In this document: in pieces, positions 30,640-38,929 of the stretch
Layout of the letters: each line of letters begins with the position of its first letter
How positions within the stretch are numbered: the first letter of the stretch is position 1
NCBI RefSeq assembly: GCF_003258295.1
Contig: NZ_QKYN01000128.1
Span: forward strand, 203 to 44,687
Length of the DNA: 44,485 bases
Source of the DNA: Streptacidiphilus pinicola
Lineage (GTDB): Bacteria; Actinomycetota; Actinomycetes; Streptomycetales; Streptomycetaceae
Direction of reading: 5' to 3'
Notes under the pieces: generated by a model
Databases searched by the model: none
Seen by the model: only the letters and a program-made list of their open reading frames with translations
What the model was told of the DNA's origin: nothing
Made by a program: the position numbers and the translations under genes

Positions 30640-31065
30640 TCACTGGTGTTGTTCCGCGTCGTCCAGCAGCCGGGTGATGCCGCGGTCGAGCCATTCGTCG
30701 CTGAATTCCTCGCCGAAAGGCGTCATCATGTCGGTCCGCAGCAGATAGGCGTGCAGCGCGGTCAGCGGCGCGATCAACTCCGCCTCGCCCTCGGGTGAAC
30801 GCAGCGAGATGGCGACGAGTTCACCGTCGTGCCATTCCAGCGGCCGGACGTGGATGTCGCCCTCTCCGGCGACCGTGCTCAGTCCGTCGAGAAGCAGTTC
30901 CCGGGAGACGGTCCAGCGGACCGGTTCGTCGCCGGGCAGGAGAAACGTCAGCTCGATCACCCACGGGGTGGCTTGATGGAACGCCAGCCGTACCTGGATC
31001 TGGTAGCTCAGCCCGGCCTCGGTGGCCAATTCCATGGTGATCTGGCCGCGTAGCGTGCTGTTCAT
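30640..31065 (-). CDS. SsgA-like sporulation/cell division protein (SALP)
   Basis: 141 residues of the SsgA family: LSYQIQVRLAFHQATPWVIELTFLLPGDEPVRWTVSRELLLDGL and GEGDIHVRPL, then LRTDMMTPFGEEF near the C-terminus. The LLPGDEPVxW and RELLLDGL segments are closer to SsgA than to SsgB. SALPs direct septum placement and spore-wall formation by acting with FtsZ and wall enzymes. The gene lies on the opposite strand between a decayed sensor kinase (stop 14 bp away) and its truncated response regulator, which suggests it was inserted there. A TACCTT -10-like element (complement of 31087-31092) and a palindrome lie upstream. Confidence 0.88.
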   Translation of the reverse strand: MNSTLRGQITMELATEAGLSYQIQVRLAFHQATPWVIELTFLLPGDEPVRWTVSRELLLDGLSTVAGEGDIHVRPLEWHDGELVAISLRSPEGEAELIAPLTALHAYLLRTDMMTPFGEEFSDEWLDRGITRLLDDAEQHQ

Positions 31066-31078
31066 CGTGCTTGCCCGA

Positions 31079-31091
31079 ACCTTTCGAAGGT
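31079..31091. promoter_or_regulatory. Palindrome ACCTT-TCG-AAGGT upstream of the SsgA-like gene
   Basis: A perfect 5-bp-arm palindrome 14 bp before the ATG; further half sites, ACCTT at 31102-31106 and GAAGGT near 31145, lie in the same spacer. It overlaps the candidate -10 and may be an operator. Confidence 0.4.
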
Positions 31092-31331
31092 ACCCCCGGT
31101 GACCTTTGAGTCGCCCGGCCCGATCTGATGATCACTGATCGGTCACGAAGGTTCATCCCCCCTTCGCATGGATCAAACCGGGCTGAAAGGGTGCAGAAAA
31201 ACCAACCGAATGAACGTGGACAAGCCTCTGCCGCAACTGGTAAGTGGCCGAAACCAACCATGGGTCTGCGGTGCCGGAAGGCTGCCCTCCAGACTGTGCC
31301 GACCAAACAGGGCTGAGGAGTTGATGCGGAA

Positions 31332-31782
31332 GTGGCAGTGCGTGGACCAGCGCCCGCCGGCAGATCCCGGGTCCTGGTCGTGGACGACCACCCCGCCCGC
31401 CGTGCTGGTGCTCAGCGCGTACAGCAGCGACCCCGACATCTTCGCGGCGATCGACGTGGGGGCCGTCGGCTTCCTCGGCAAGGAGACCGACCCGGAGGCC
31501 CTGCTGGCCGGCATCCGCGCCGCCGCCCGCGGCGAGACCGTCCTCGGCGCGGCCGCGGTGCGCCGGGTCCGCGGCAACGCGCCGACGCTCTCGGCCCGCG
31601 AGGTGGAGGTGCTCCAACTCCTCGGCGAGGGCCTGCCGAACCGGCAGATCGCGGCCCGCCTCTACATCAGCGAGGCCACGGCCAAGGGGCACCTCGCCAG
31701 CATCTACAGCAAGCTCGGCGTCGACACCCGCGGCGCCGCCGTCGCCATGGCGGTGCGCGAGGGTCTGCTGCGACTGGGCTGA
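31332..31782 (+). pseudogene. Truncated NarL/LuxR-type response regulator
   Basis: The start of a receiver domain (RSRVLVVDDHP, around 31365-31397, frame of 31332) is followed in a different frame by AVLVLSAYSSDPDIFAAIDVGAVGFLGKETDPEALLAGI, the end of a receiver domain. About 60-65 residues between DDHP and VLVLSAY, including the phospho-acceptor Asp, are missing and the frame is shifted. The LuxR-type DNA-binding domain is intact (LSAREVEVLQLLGEGLPNRQIAARLYISEATAKGHLASIYSKLGV). A product made from the downstream frame would be a receiver-less LuxR protein, so residual DNA binding cannot be excluded. It was the partner of the kinase at 29861-30626. Confidence 0.75.
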
Positions 31783-31962
31783 GTATTTCCTGATTCGTCC
31801 TTTTCCGCGGCGCCGCTGCATAACGAATGGTGACCGAAATCTGGACGAGGACTTCCGCAGAGCGGTGCAGGCTCATTACGTTCCTCGCACTCGACCGAGC
31901 TGGACCGCGCCGCAACGACGCCTCACGGAACCCGCACGGATGCTTCGTGGAAGGAGACGCGC

Positions 31963-32613
31963 GTGACCGCTGAGACCTCGCAGACGCTCGACCGCGGCGT
32001 GCGCGTGCTGAAGCTGCTCGCGGACGCCGAGCGCGGGCTGACCGTCACCGAGCTCGCCGCCCGGCTGGAAGTGAACCGGACCGTCGTCTACCGCCTGCTG
32101 GCGACGCTGGAGCAGCACGGGCTGGTCCGGCGCGACGTCGGCGGACGGGCCCGGGTCGGGCTCGGTGTGCTGCGGCTCTCGCACCGGGTGCACCCGCTGC
32201 TGCGCGAGGCGGCGCTGCCGGCCCTGCGCGGTCTGGCCGAGGACCTCGGCGCCACCGCGCACCTCACCCTGGTGGACGGCAGCGAGGCGCTGGTCGTCGC
32301 GGTCGTCGAACCCACCTGGACCGACTTCCACGTCGCCTACCGCACCGGCGTGCGGCACTCGCTGGCCGAGAACGCCGCCGGGCAGGCGATCCTGGCCGCC
32401 CGGGCCACCCCGTACGGGCAGCCGCGCCCCGAGCCCGAGTGGGTCGGCGGCGCCGCGGAGCAGGGCTCCGGCGCCAACAGCGTGGCGGCCCCGCTGCGCG
32501 GCCTGATCGGCATCGAGGGCAGCGTCGGCGTGCTGATGCTGGGCGCCACGCCCGAGCGGGTGGGCCCGCGCGTCGTGGAAGCCGCGACGGAGGTCTCCGA
32601 GGCACTGCGGTAG
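31963..32613 (+). CDS. IclR-family transcriptional regulator
   Basis: 216 residues. The N-terminal winged helix is clear: TLDRGVRVLKLLADAERGLTVTELAARLEVNRTVVYRLLATLEQHGLVRRD. The effector domain (about 75-215) has LREAALPALRGLAEDLGATAHLTLVDGSEALVVAVVEP and HSLAENAAGQAILAA; it is about 30 residues shorter than usual and lacks the normal final Cys-containing loop. GGAAGGAG precedes the GTG. Effector and targets are unknown; nearest candidates are the Lon-like protease and hppD downstream. Elsewhere an IclR-type regulator (SsgR) controls ssgA, but here the SsgA-like gene is not adjacent. Confidence 0.85.
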   Translation: MTAETSQTLDRGVRVLKLLADAERGLTVTELAARLEVNRTVVYRLLATLEQHGLVRRDVGGRARVGLGVLRLSHRVHPLLREAALPALRGLAEDLGATAHLTLVDGSEALVVAVVEPTWTDFHVAYRTGVRHSLAENAAGQAILAARATPYGQPRPEPEWVGGAAEQGSGANSVAAPLRGLIGIEGSVGVLMLGATPERVGPRVVEAATEVSEALR

Positions 32614-32668
32614 CCCCGCGAGGGTGCTCCGGAGCTGCGCCTTTGCCCGGATGCACAGGCCCTCTGCC

Positions 32669-32674
32669 TAGAAT
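32669..32674 (+). promoter_or_regulatory. -10 element of the Lon-like protease gene, leaderless arrangement
   Basis: TAGAAT ends 6 bases before the GTG at 32681; TTGCCC (32643-32648) is a weak -35 with a long 20-bp spacer. Confidence 0.45.
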
Positions 32675-32680
32675 TCGGGC

Positions 32681-33499
32681 GTGCCCTCCTCTCCGTCCTG
32701 GCTCGCCCCGCGCCGTAACCGGCTGATCCTGTGCGCGGCGCTGGTCGTCGCCCCGATCGCGGTGGCCGCGGCCGTGCCGCTGCCGTTCACCGTGCTCCAG
32801 CCCGGGATCTCGGTGAACACGCTCGGCAGTTACCAGGGCAGTCAGGTGATCACGATCACCGGCCATCCGACCCGGCAGACCGACGGTCAGCTGCGGATGA
32901 CCACCATCGCGGCCACCCTGCCGAACTACAGCCCGCCGCTGTCGGAGGTCGTCGGCGCCTGGGGCGACCCGAACAAGGCCGTCGTGCCGCGCGGCTCCGT
33001 CTATCCCTCCGGGCAGTCCGTGAGCCAGGCGAACCAGGTGAACCAGCAGGCCATGCAGCAGTCGCAGGAGTCCGCGACCACGGCCGCGCTCAGCTTCCTG
33101 GGTCTGTCCCCGGCCAAGGTCAAGGTCGACCTCAAGCTGGCCGACGTGGGCGGTCCCAGCGCCGGACTGATGTTCACGCTCGGCATCATCGACGAGCTGA
33201 ACGGCAACGGCTCCGGCAAGCAGGGAGCGGCCGGCGACCTCACCGGCGGCAGCGTCGTGGCCGGTACCGGCGAGATCGACGACAGCGGCGACGTCGGCGC
33301 GGTCGGCGGCGTGGCCCTGAAGACCAAGGCCGCGGCCAGGGACGGCGCGACCGTCTTCCTGGTCCCGCAGGGCGAGTGTTCGGACGCGAAGGTGAACACC
33401 CCGAAGGGCCTGCGGCTCGTCCCGGTCACCACGCTCGACCAGGCGGTGAAGTCGCTGGAGGCGCTGCAGAACGGCGGCGCGTCCGTCCCTTCGTGTTGA
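32681..33499 (+). CDS. Lon-like S16 serine protease, membrane-anchored
   Basis: 272 residues. An N-terminal membrane anchor (about 14-36, LILCAALVVAPIAVAAAVPLP) is followed by PFTVLQPGISVNTLG, the opening typical of YlbL-type envelope proteases, and the Lon proteolytic domain. The dyad is visible as GGPSAGLMFTLGIIDEL (Ser160) and GGVALKTKAAARDGA (Lys214, aligned with Lon Lys722). The PDZ domain present in YlbL between anchor and protease is missing or replaced by a Gln/Ser-rich stretch (QANQVNQQAMQQSQES, about 113-130). It faces outward and probably degrades envelope substrates. The C-terminal Cys pair (ECSD, VPSC-end) could be a disulfide. Confidence 0.85.
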   Translation: MPSSPSWLAPRRNRLILCAALVVAPIAVAAAVPLPFTVLQPGISVNTLGSYQGSQVITITGHPTRQTDGQLRMTTIAATLPNYSPPLSEVVGAWGDPNKAVVPRGSVYPSGQSVSQANQVNQQAMQQSQESATTAALSFLGLSPAKVKVDLKLADVGGPSAGLMFTLGIIDELNGNGSGKQGAAGDLTGGSVVAGTGEIDDSGDVGAVGGVALKTKAAARDGATVFLVPQGECSDAKVNTPKGLRLVPVTTLDQAVKSLEALQNGGASVPSC

Positions 33500-33529
33500 C
33501 CCCACCTGCTGAGCAGTCTGCCTAGCTGA

Positions 33530-34771
<1,242 letters not shown>

Positions 34772-34787
34772 GGCGACAGCTTGTGAC

Positions 34788-34829
34788 AACCGTCACCTTT
34801 TGGGCTACTTTGCCGAGGCGGTGACGGTT
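34788..34829. repeat. 10-bp inverted repeat between hppD and the M1 peptidase gene
   Basis: AACCGTCACC (34788-34797) and GGTGACGGTT (34820-34829) are perfect inverted arms separated by 22 bp. It is followed by a smaller inverted repeat CCAAC/GTTGG (34833-34837, 34843-34847) around the -10 of the next gene. Either a poor terminator for hppD or an operator. Confidence 0.45.
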
Positions 34830-34838
34830 CGTCCAACT

Positions 34839-34844
34839 TACGGT
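34839..34844 (+). promoter_or_regulatory. -10 element of the M1 peptidase gene, leaderless arrangement
   Basis: TACGGT ends 7 bases before the GTG at 34852 and no ribosome-binding site is present. It lies within the CCAAC/GTTGG inverted repeat. Confidence 0.4.
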
Positions 34845-34851
34845 TGGTCAG

Positions 34852-36252
34852 GTGACGAACCGTCTGTTTCTTGCCGCCACCGCCGCCGCGACCCTGCTCG
34901 CGGTGGGCGGGTCGCTCGGGGCCGCGGCCCCGGCGGTGCCTGTCGGGACGAAGGGCACCGCCGGGGTCGGGGACCCGCTGTTGCCGCTCTCCGGGGACGG
35001 AGGGCTGCATGTGCGCCACTACGCGCTGACGCTCAAATACCAACCCAAGGCCCGGCGGCTGGACGGCACCGCTGTGCTGTCCGCGACCGCGACGCAGGAC
35101 CTGTCCGGGTTCGACCTCGACCTCTCCGGGCTCGACGTGCACCAGGTCACCGTCGACGGCATGCCCGTCAGCTACGACCGCAGCGGGCAGAAGCTGGAGG
35201 TCGGCCTCGGCCACCCGGTGTCCAGCGGCACCGACTTCGAGGTCGCCGTCGACTACGGCGGCACGCCGCATCCCCTCACCGACGCGGACGGTTCCTCCGA
35301 CGGGTGGACGGCGCTGCCGGGGAGTCAGGGCGCCTTCGTCGCCGGGGAACCCCAGGGCGCGATGACCTGGTTCCCCTGCAACGGCCACCCCGTCGACAAG
35401 TCGACCTACGACATCACCGTGACCGTGCCGCAGGGGTACACCGCCGTGTCGAACGGCGTGCTGCGCACCCAGCACACCGCCGCCGGGCGCTCCACCTTCA
35501 GCTGGCACGAGACCGCGCCGATGGCGGCGTACCTGGCCACGGCCAGTGTCGGGCGCTTCGACGTACGGCAGTACTGGAGCGGCAGGCTGCCCGTCTACAC
35601 CGCCGTGGACCCGGCCGAGAAGGCCGACGCGGACGACGTGCTGGACCAGCTGCCGGCCGTGATCAAGTGGGAGCAGAGCCTCTTCGGTCCCTACCCGTTC
35701 GACGCCGCCGGGGCGATCGTGATGCACGACAAGGACATCGGCTACGCCCTGGAGACGCAGACCCGTCCGGTGTACGACGAGGCGCCGGACATGGACACCC
35801 TGGTGCACGAGACGGCGCACCAGTGGTTCGGGGACTCGGTGACGGTCACCCGCTGGCAGGACATCTGGCTCAACGAGGGCTTCGCCACCTACGCCGAGTG
35901 GATGTGGGACGCCGCGCACGGCGGCGCCGCCCCGCACGACCGGCTGGCGCAGCTGTACGCCAAGCCGGCCACGGACGAGCTCTGGTCCTACCCGCCGGGC
36001 CATCCGGCCGACCTGGCGCACCTCTTCGGCGTGCCCAGCTACGCGCGCGGCGCGATGACCCTGCAGGAGCTGCGCGAGGCCGTCGGCGACCAGGCGTTCT
36101 TCGGCATCCTCAAGCAGTGGGCCGCGACCCACAAGTACGGCCACGGCACCACCGCCGAGTTCGAGGCGCTGGCCGCGCGCGTGTCCGGGAAGAACCTGGA
36201 CCCGCTCTTCGCGACCTGGCTGTATTCCACCGGGAAACCGACGAAGATGTGA
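34852..36252 (+). CDS. Secreted M1-family zinc metallopeptidase
   Basis: 466 residues with a signal peptide (about 1-28, LAATAAATLLAVGGSLGAAAPA). The N-terminal beta domain (HYALTLKYQPKARRLDGTAVL) and catalytic domain are present. The zinc site is His319-Glu320-x-x-His323 (HETAHQWFGD) and Glu342 (NEGFATYAEW), and the substrate-N-terminus motif reads GYALETQTRP in place of GAMEN, as in many actinobacterial exported members. The C-terminal helical domain of large aminopeptidases N is reduced to about 90 residues. It likely trims peptides outside the cell. Confidence 0.92.
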   Translation: MTNRLFLAATAAATLLAVGGSLGAAAPAVPVGTKGTAGVGDPLLPLSGDGGLHVRHYALTLKYQPKARRLDGTAVLSATATQDLSGFDLDLSGLDVHQVTVDGMPVSYDRSGQKLEVGLGHPVSSGTDFEVAVDYGGTPHPLTDADGSSDGWTALPGSQGAFVAGEPQGAMTWFPCNGHPVDKSTYDITVTVPQGYTAVSNGVLRTQHTAAGRSTFSWHETAPMAAYLATASVGRFDVRQYWSGRLPVYTAVDPAEKADADDVLDQLPAVIKWEQSLFGPYPFDAAGAIVMHDKDIGYALETQTRPVYDEAPDMDTLVHETAHQWFGDSVTVTRWQDIWLNEGFATYAEWMWDAAHGGAAPHDRLAQLYAKPATDELWSYPPGHPADLAHLFGVPSYARGAMTLQELREAVGDQAFFGILKQWAATHKYGHGTTAEFEALAARVSGKNLDPLFATWLYSTGKPTKM

Positions 36253-36277
36253 GGCACCAGATGAGGGGGCCGTGCGG

Positions 36278-37642
36278 ATGAGCGATCTGGTCGACCTGTT
36301 GCGCGAGGGCCTGCCGGAGGGGTCCGTCGTGGCCGATCCGGACGTCACCGCGGCCTACCAGCAGGACATGGCCGGGTTCTGCGACTCCGAACCGCCCGCC
36401 GTCGTGGTCTTCCCGCGGACGGTGGAGGAGGTCCAGTACGTCCTGCGGATCGCGACGCGGCTGCGGGTGCCCGTCGTCCCGCAGGGCGCGCGGACCGGCC
36501 TGTCCGGCGCGGCCAACGCGGTCGCGGGTGCGATCGCGCTGTCGCTGACCAGGATGGACCGGATCCTCGACCTGGATCCGGTCAACCGGATCGCCGTGGT
36601 CGAGCCGGGCGTGGTCAACGCGGAGCTGTCCCGTGCCGCGGGCCGACACGGGCTCAGCTACCCGCCGGACCCGTCCAGTTGGGAGTCCTGCACGGTCGGC
36701 GGCAACATCGGCACCGGCGCGGGCGGGCTGTGCTGCGTCAAGTACGGCGTCACCGCCGAGTACGTGCTCGGCCTGGACGTGGTGCTCGCCGACGGGCGGC
36801 TGCTGCGGACCGGCCGCCGCACCGCCAAGGGCGTCGCCGGCTACGACCTGACCCGGCTCTTCGTCGGCGCGGAGGGCACCCTCGGCGTCGTCGTGGGCGC
36901 GGTGCTGGCGCTGCGGCCCGCGCCGCCGCCACAACTGGTGCTGGCGGCGGAGTTCCCCTCCACCGACACGGCCGGGGCGGCGGTCTGCGCGATCATGGCC
37001 GCCGGGCACGTCCCGTCCCTGATGGAGCTGATGGACACCACGACGGTGCGCGCCGTCAACGCCATGGCGCAGATGGGGCTGCCGGACTCGACGGCCGCGC
37101 TGCTGCTGGTCGGCTTCGACAGCCTGGACCCGACCTCGGACCTGGAGGCCGTCGGCCAGCTGTGCCGGGAGGCGGGCGCGACGGAGGTGGTGCCGGCCGC
37201 CGACAGCGGCGAGTCGGAGCTGCTGCTGGAGGCCCGGCGGCTGGCCCTGCCCGCGCTGGACCGGCTCGGCACCACGATGATCGACGACGTGGCGGTGCCC
37301 CGCTCCCGGCTCGGCGAGATGCTGGCCGGGGTGGCCCGGATCGCCGAGGACTTCGACCTCACCATCGGAGTCTGCGCCCACGCCGGGGACGGCAACACCC
37401 ACCCGGTCGTCGTCTTCGACGGCCACGACCAGGACGAGTCGGCCCGCGCCCGCGCCTCCTTCGACGCGATCATGTCGCTCGGCCTGGAGCTGGGCGGCAC
37501 CATCACCGGCGAGCACGGGGTGGGGCTGCTGAAGAAGGAGTGGCTGGCCCGGGAGCTGGGCCCGGTCGGGCTGGAGCTGCAGCGCCACGTCAAGGCGGTC
37601 TTCGACCCGCTCGGGATCATGAACCCCGGCAAGCTGTTCTGA
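36278..37642 (+). CDS. FAD-linked oxidase of the GlcD / D-lactate dehydrogenase type
   Basis: 454 residues. The PCMH-type FAD domain is clear: PAVVVFPRTVEEVQYVLRIATRLRVPVVPQGARTGLSGAA (about 40-80), SCTVGGNIGTGAGGLCCVKYG, and GRRTAKGVAGYDLTRLFVGAEGTLGVVVGAVL. The C-terminal FAD-oxidase domain ends with CAHAGDGNTHPVVVFD, GGTITGEHGVGLLKKEWL and KAVFDPLGIMNPGKLF, all diagnostic of glycolate/D-lactate/D-2-hydroxyacid dehydrogenases. The exact hydroxyacid is unknown. ATG 36278 is chosen over GTG 36272 because GAGGGGG lies at the correct 8-base spacing. Confidence 0.92.
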   Translation: MSDLVDLLREGLPEGSVVADPDVTAAYQQDMAGFCDSEPPAVVVFPRTVEEVQYVLRIATRLRVPVVPQGARTGLSGAANAVAGAIALSLTRMDRILDLDPVNRIAVVEPGVVNAELSRAAGRHGLSYPPDPSSWESCTVGGNIGTGAGGLCCVKYGVTAEYVLGLDVVLADGRLLRTGRRTAKGVAGYDLTRLFVGAEGTLGVVVGAVLALRPAPPPQLVLAAEFPSTDTAGAAVCAIMAAGHVPSLMELMDTTTVRAVNAMAQMGLPDSTAALLLVGFDSLDPTSDLEAVGQLCREAGATEVVPAADSGESELLLEARRLALPALDRLGTTMIDDVAVPRSRLGEMLAGVARIAEDFDLTIGVCAHAGDGNTHPVVVFDGHDQDESARARASFDAIMSLGLELGGTITGEHGVGLLKKEWLARELGPVGLELQRHVKAVFDPLGIMNPGKLF

Positions 37643-37661
37643 GCGTCACCGCGTCGGCGCG

Positions 37662-38162
37662 CTACTGGGTCAGCCAGGTCTGCACCATCGGCGCGTGGCC
37701 GTTCCAGGTGACGTAGAAGATCGAGTCCGTGGTGCCCTGGGTGAAGTCGACCCGGAGCCACTGGTCGCCGGTGTAGACGTGCATGGACCAGCCGCTGTCG
37801 GGCGTGGCGGAGACCAGGTCCGCGGAGCTCTGGCCCATCGAGACGACGATCCGGCCGCCGGTCGGCGTGTAACTGTGCACGTCGCCGGTCGGGCCCGGCG
37901 AGGCCGAGGCGCTGGGGCTGTGGCTGGGGGAGGGCCGGTGTGTCGCGGTGGCGGGCGGCAGCGGCGCCTGCGACGCGGAGCCGGCCGTCGACGGCAGCGG
38001 GGCGGGGGTGGTGGAGACGGACCCCGCGACGTTCAGGGCGAGGGTGCTGGGCTGCTGGTAGCCGTCGACGGACAGCACCCGGTGCACGCCGTACCAGGAC
38101 ACCCCGACCGCCGCCCCGGTGGCCGCGGCCCAGGCCGCCGTCTGAACCAGCACTCTTCGCAC
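37662..38162 (-). CDS. Membrane-anchored secreted protein of unknown function
   Basis: 166 residues from the GTG at 38162 (MRRVLVQTAAW); an upstream in-frame GTG at 38177 would add five residues. An N-terminal hydrophobic helix (about 8-28, AAWAAATGAAVGVSWYGVHRVL), a Ser/Pro/Ala-rich linker (about 45-95) and a C-terminal beta-rich domain (SADLVSATPDSGWSMHVYTGDQWLRVDFTQG, VTWNGHAPMVQTW) are visible. I cannot name a family. CATACT in TGCATACT precedes GTG 38162 by 6 bases, again a leaderless layout. It is divergent from the response regulator, so it could be a target or envelope partner of that two-component system. Confidence 0.78.
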   Translation of the reverse strand: MRRVLVQTAAWAAATGAAVGVSWYGVHRVLSVDGYQQPSTLALNVAGSVSTTPAPLPSTAGSASQAPLPPATATHRPSPSHSPSASASPGPTGDVHSYTPTGGRIVVSMGQSSADLVSATPDSGWSMHVYTGDQWLRVDFTQGTTDSIFYVTWNGHAPMVQTWLTQ

Positions 38163-38211
38163 CGGGCCAGTATGCACGCCCGGGAGGTACAGACCACTGG
38201 CCCGGATGGGC

Positions 38212-38217
38212 TACCGT
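38212..38217 (+). promoter_or_regulatory. -10 element of the response regulator gene, leaderless arrangement
   Basis: TACCGT ends 7 bases before ATG 38225 with no ribosome-binding site in between. Confidence 0.4.
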
Positions 38218-38224
38218 CACGGCC

Positions 38225-38929
38225 ATGGCAACAGTGCTCGTGGTCGAGGACGATCCCTTTGTTCGGTCCGCCCTGATTCGTCACCTGAGCGACGCCGGCC
38301 ACGCCGTCCGCAGCGTGGGTACGGCGCTGGAGGCGCTGCGCGAGGTCGCGCAGGTCGGCTGTGACCTGGTGATCCTCGACCTCGGCCTGCCGGACCTCGA
38401 CGGCGGCGAGGCACTGAAGATGATCCGCGGGCTCACCGACACCCCCGTGATCATCTCCACCGCCCGCGACGAGGAGGCGGAGATCATCCGCCTGCTCAAC
38501 GACGGCGCCGACGACTACCTGGTCAAGCCCTTCTCGGTGGAGCACCTGACCGCCCGTATGGCCGCGGTGCTGCGCCGGGCCGGCTCCGCCGGCCCGGCCG
38601 GCCAGCTGCTGCAGACCGGCGGCCTGCGGATCGACCTGCAGCGCCGCGAGGCCACTTTGGACGGCCGCGAGCTCGACCTGACCCGGCGCGAGTTCGACCT
38701 GCTCGCCTACCTCGCCGCCCGCCCCGGCGTCGTCGTCTCCCGCCGCGAGCTGCTCGCCGAGGTCTGGCGCCAGCCCTACGGCACCGATCAGACCATCGAC
38801 GTGCACCTGTCCTGGCTGCGCCGCAAGCTCGGCGAGACCGCCTCGCAGCCGCGCTACCTGCACACCGTGCGCGGCGTCGGCGTCCGGCTGGACATCCCGG
38901 CGGCGGAACCGGGCGGGGCCGGCTCGTGA
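38225..38929 (+). CDS. OmpR/PhoB-type response regulator
   Basis: 234 residues. The receiver domain has the acidic pair (VVEDDPF), phospho-acceptor Asp52 (LVILDLGLPDLDG), the switch Thr (IISTARD) and the conserved Lys (DYLVKPFS). The winged-helix DNA-binding domain covers about 130-225 (LDLTRREFDLLAYLAARPGVVVSRRELLAEVW, IDVHLSWLRRKL, TVRGVGVRL). Its stop overlaps the sensor start as GTGA, so regulator and kinase are translationally coupled. The signal is unknown. Confidence 0.94.
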   Translation: MATVLVVEDDPFVRSALIRHLSDAGHAVRSVGTALEALREVAQVGCDLVILDLGLPDLDGGEALKMIRGLTDTPVIISTARDEEAEIIRLLNDGADDYLVKPFSVEHLTARMAAVLRRAGSAGPAGQLLQTGGLRIDLQRREATLDGRELDLTRREFDLLAYLAARPGVVVSRRELLAEVWRQPYGTDQTIDVHLSWLRRKLGETASQPRYLHTVRGVGVRLDIPAAEPGGAGS

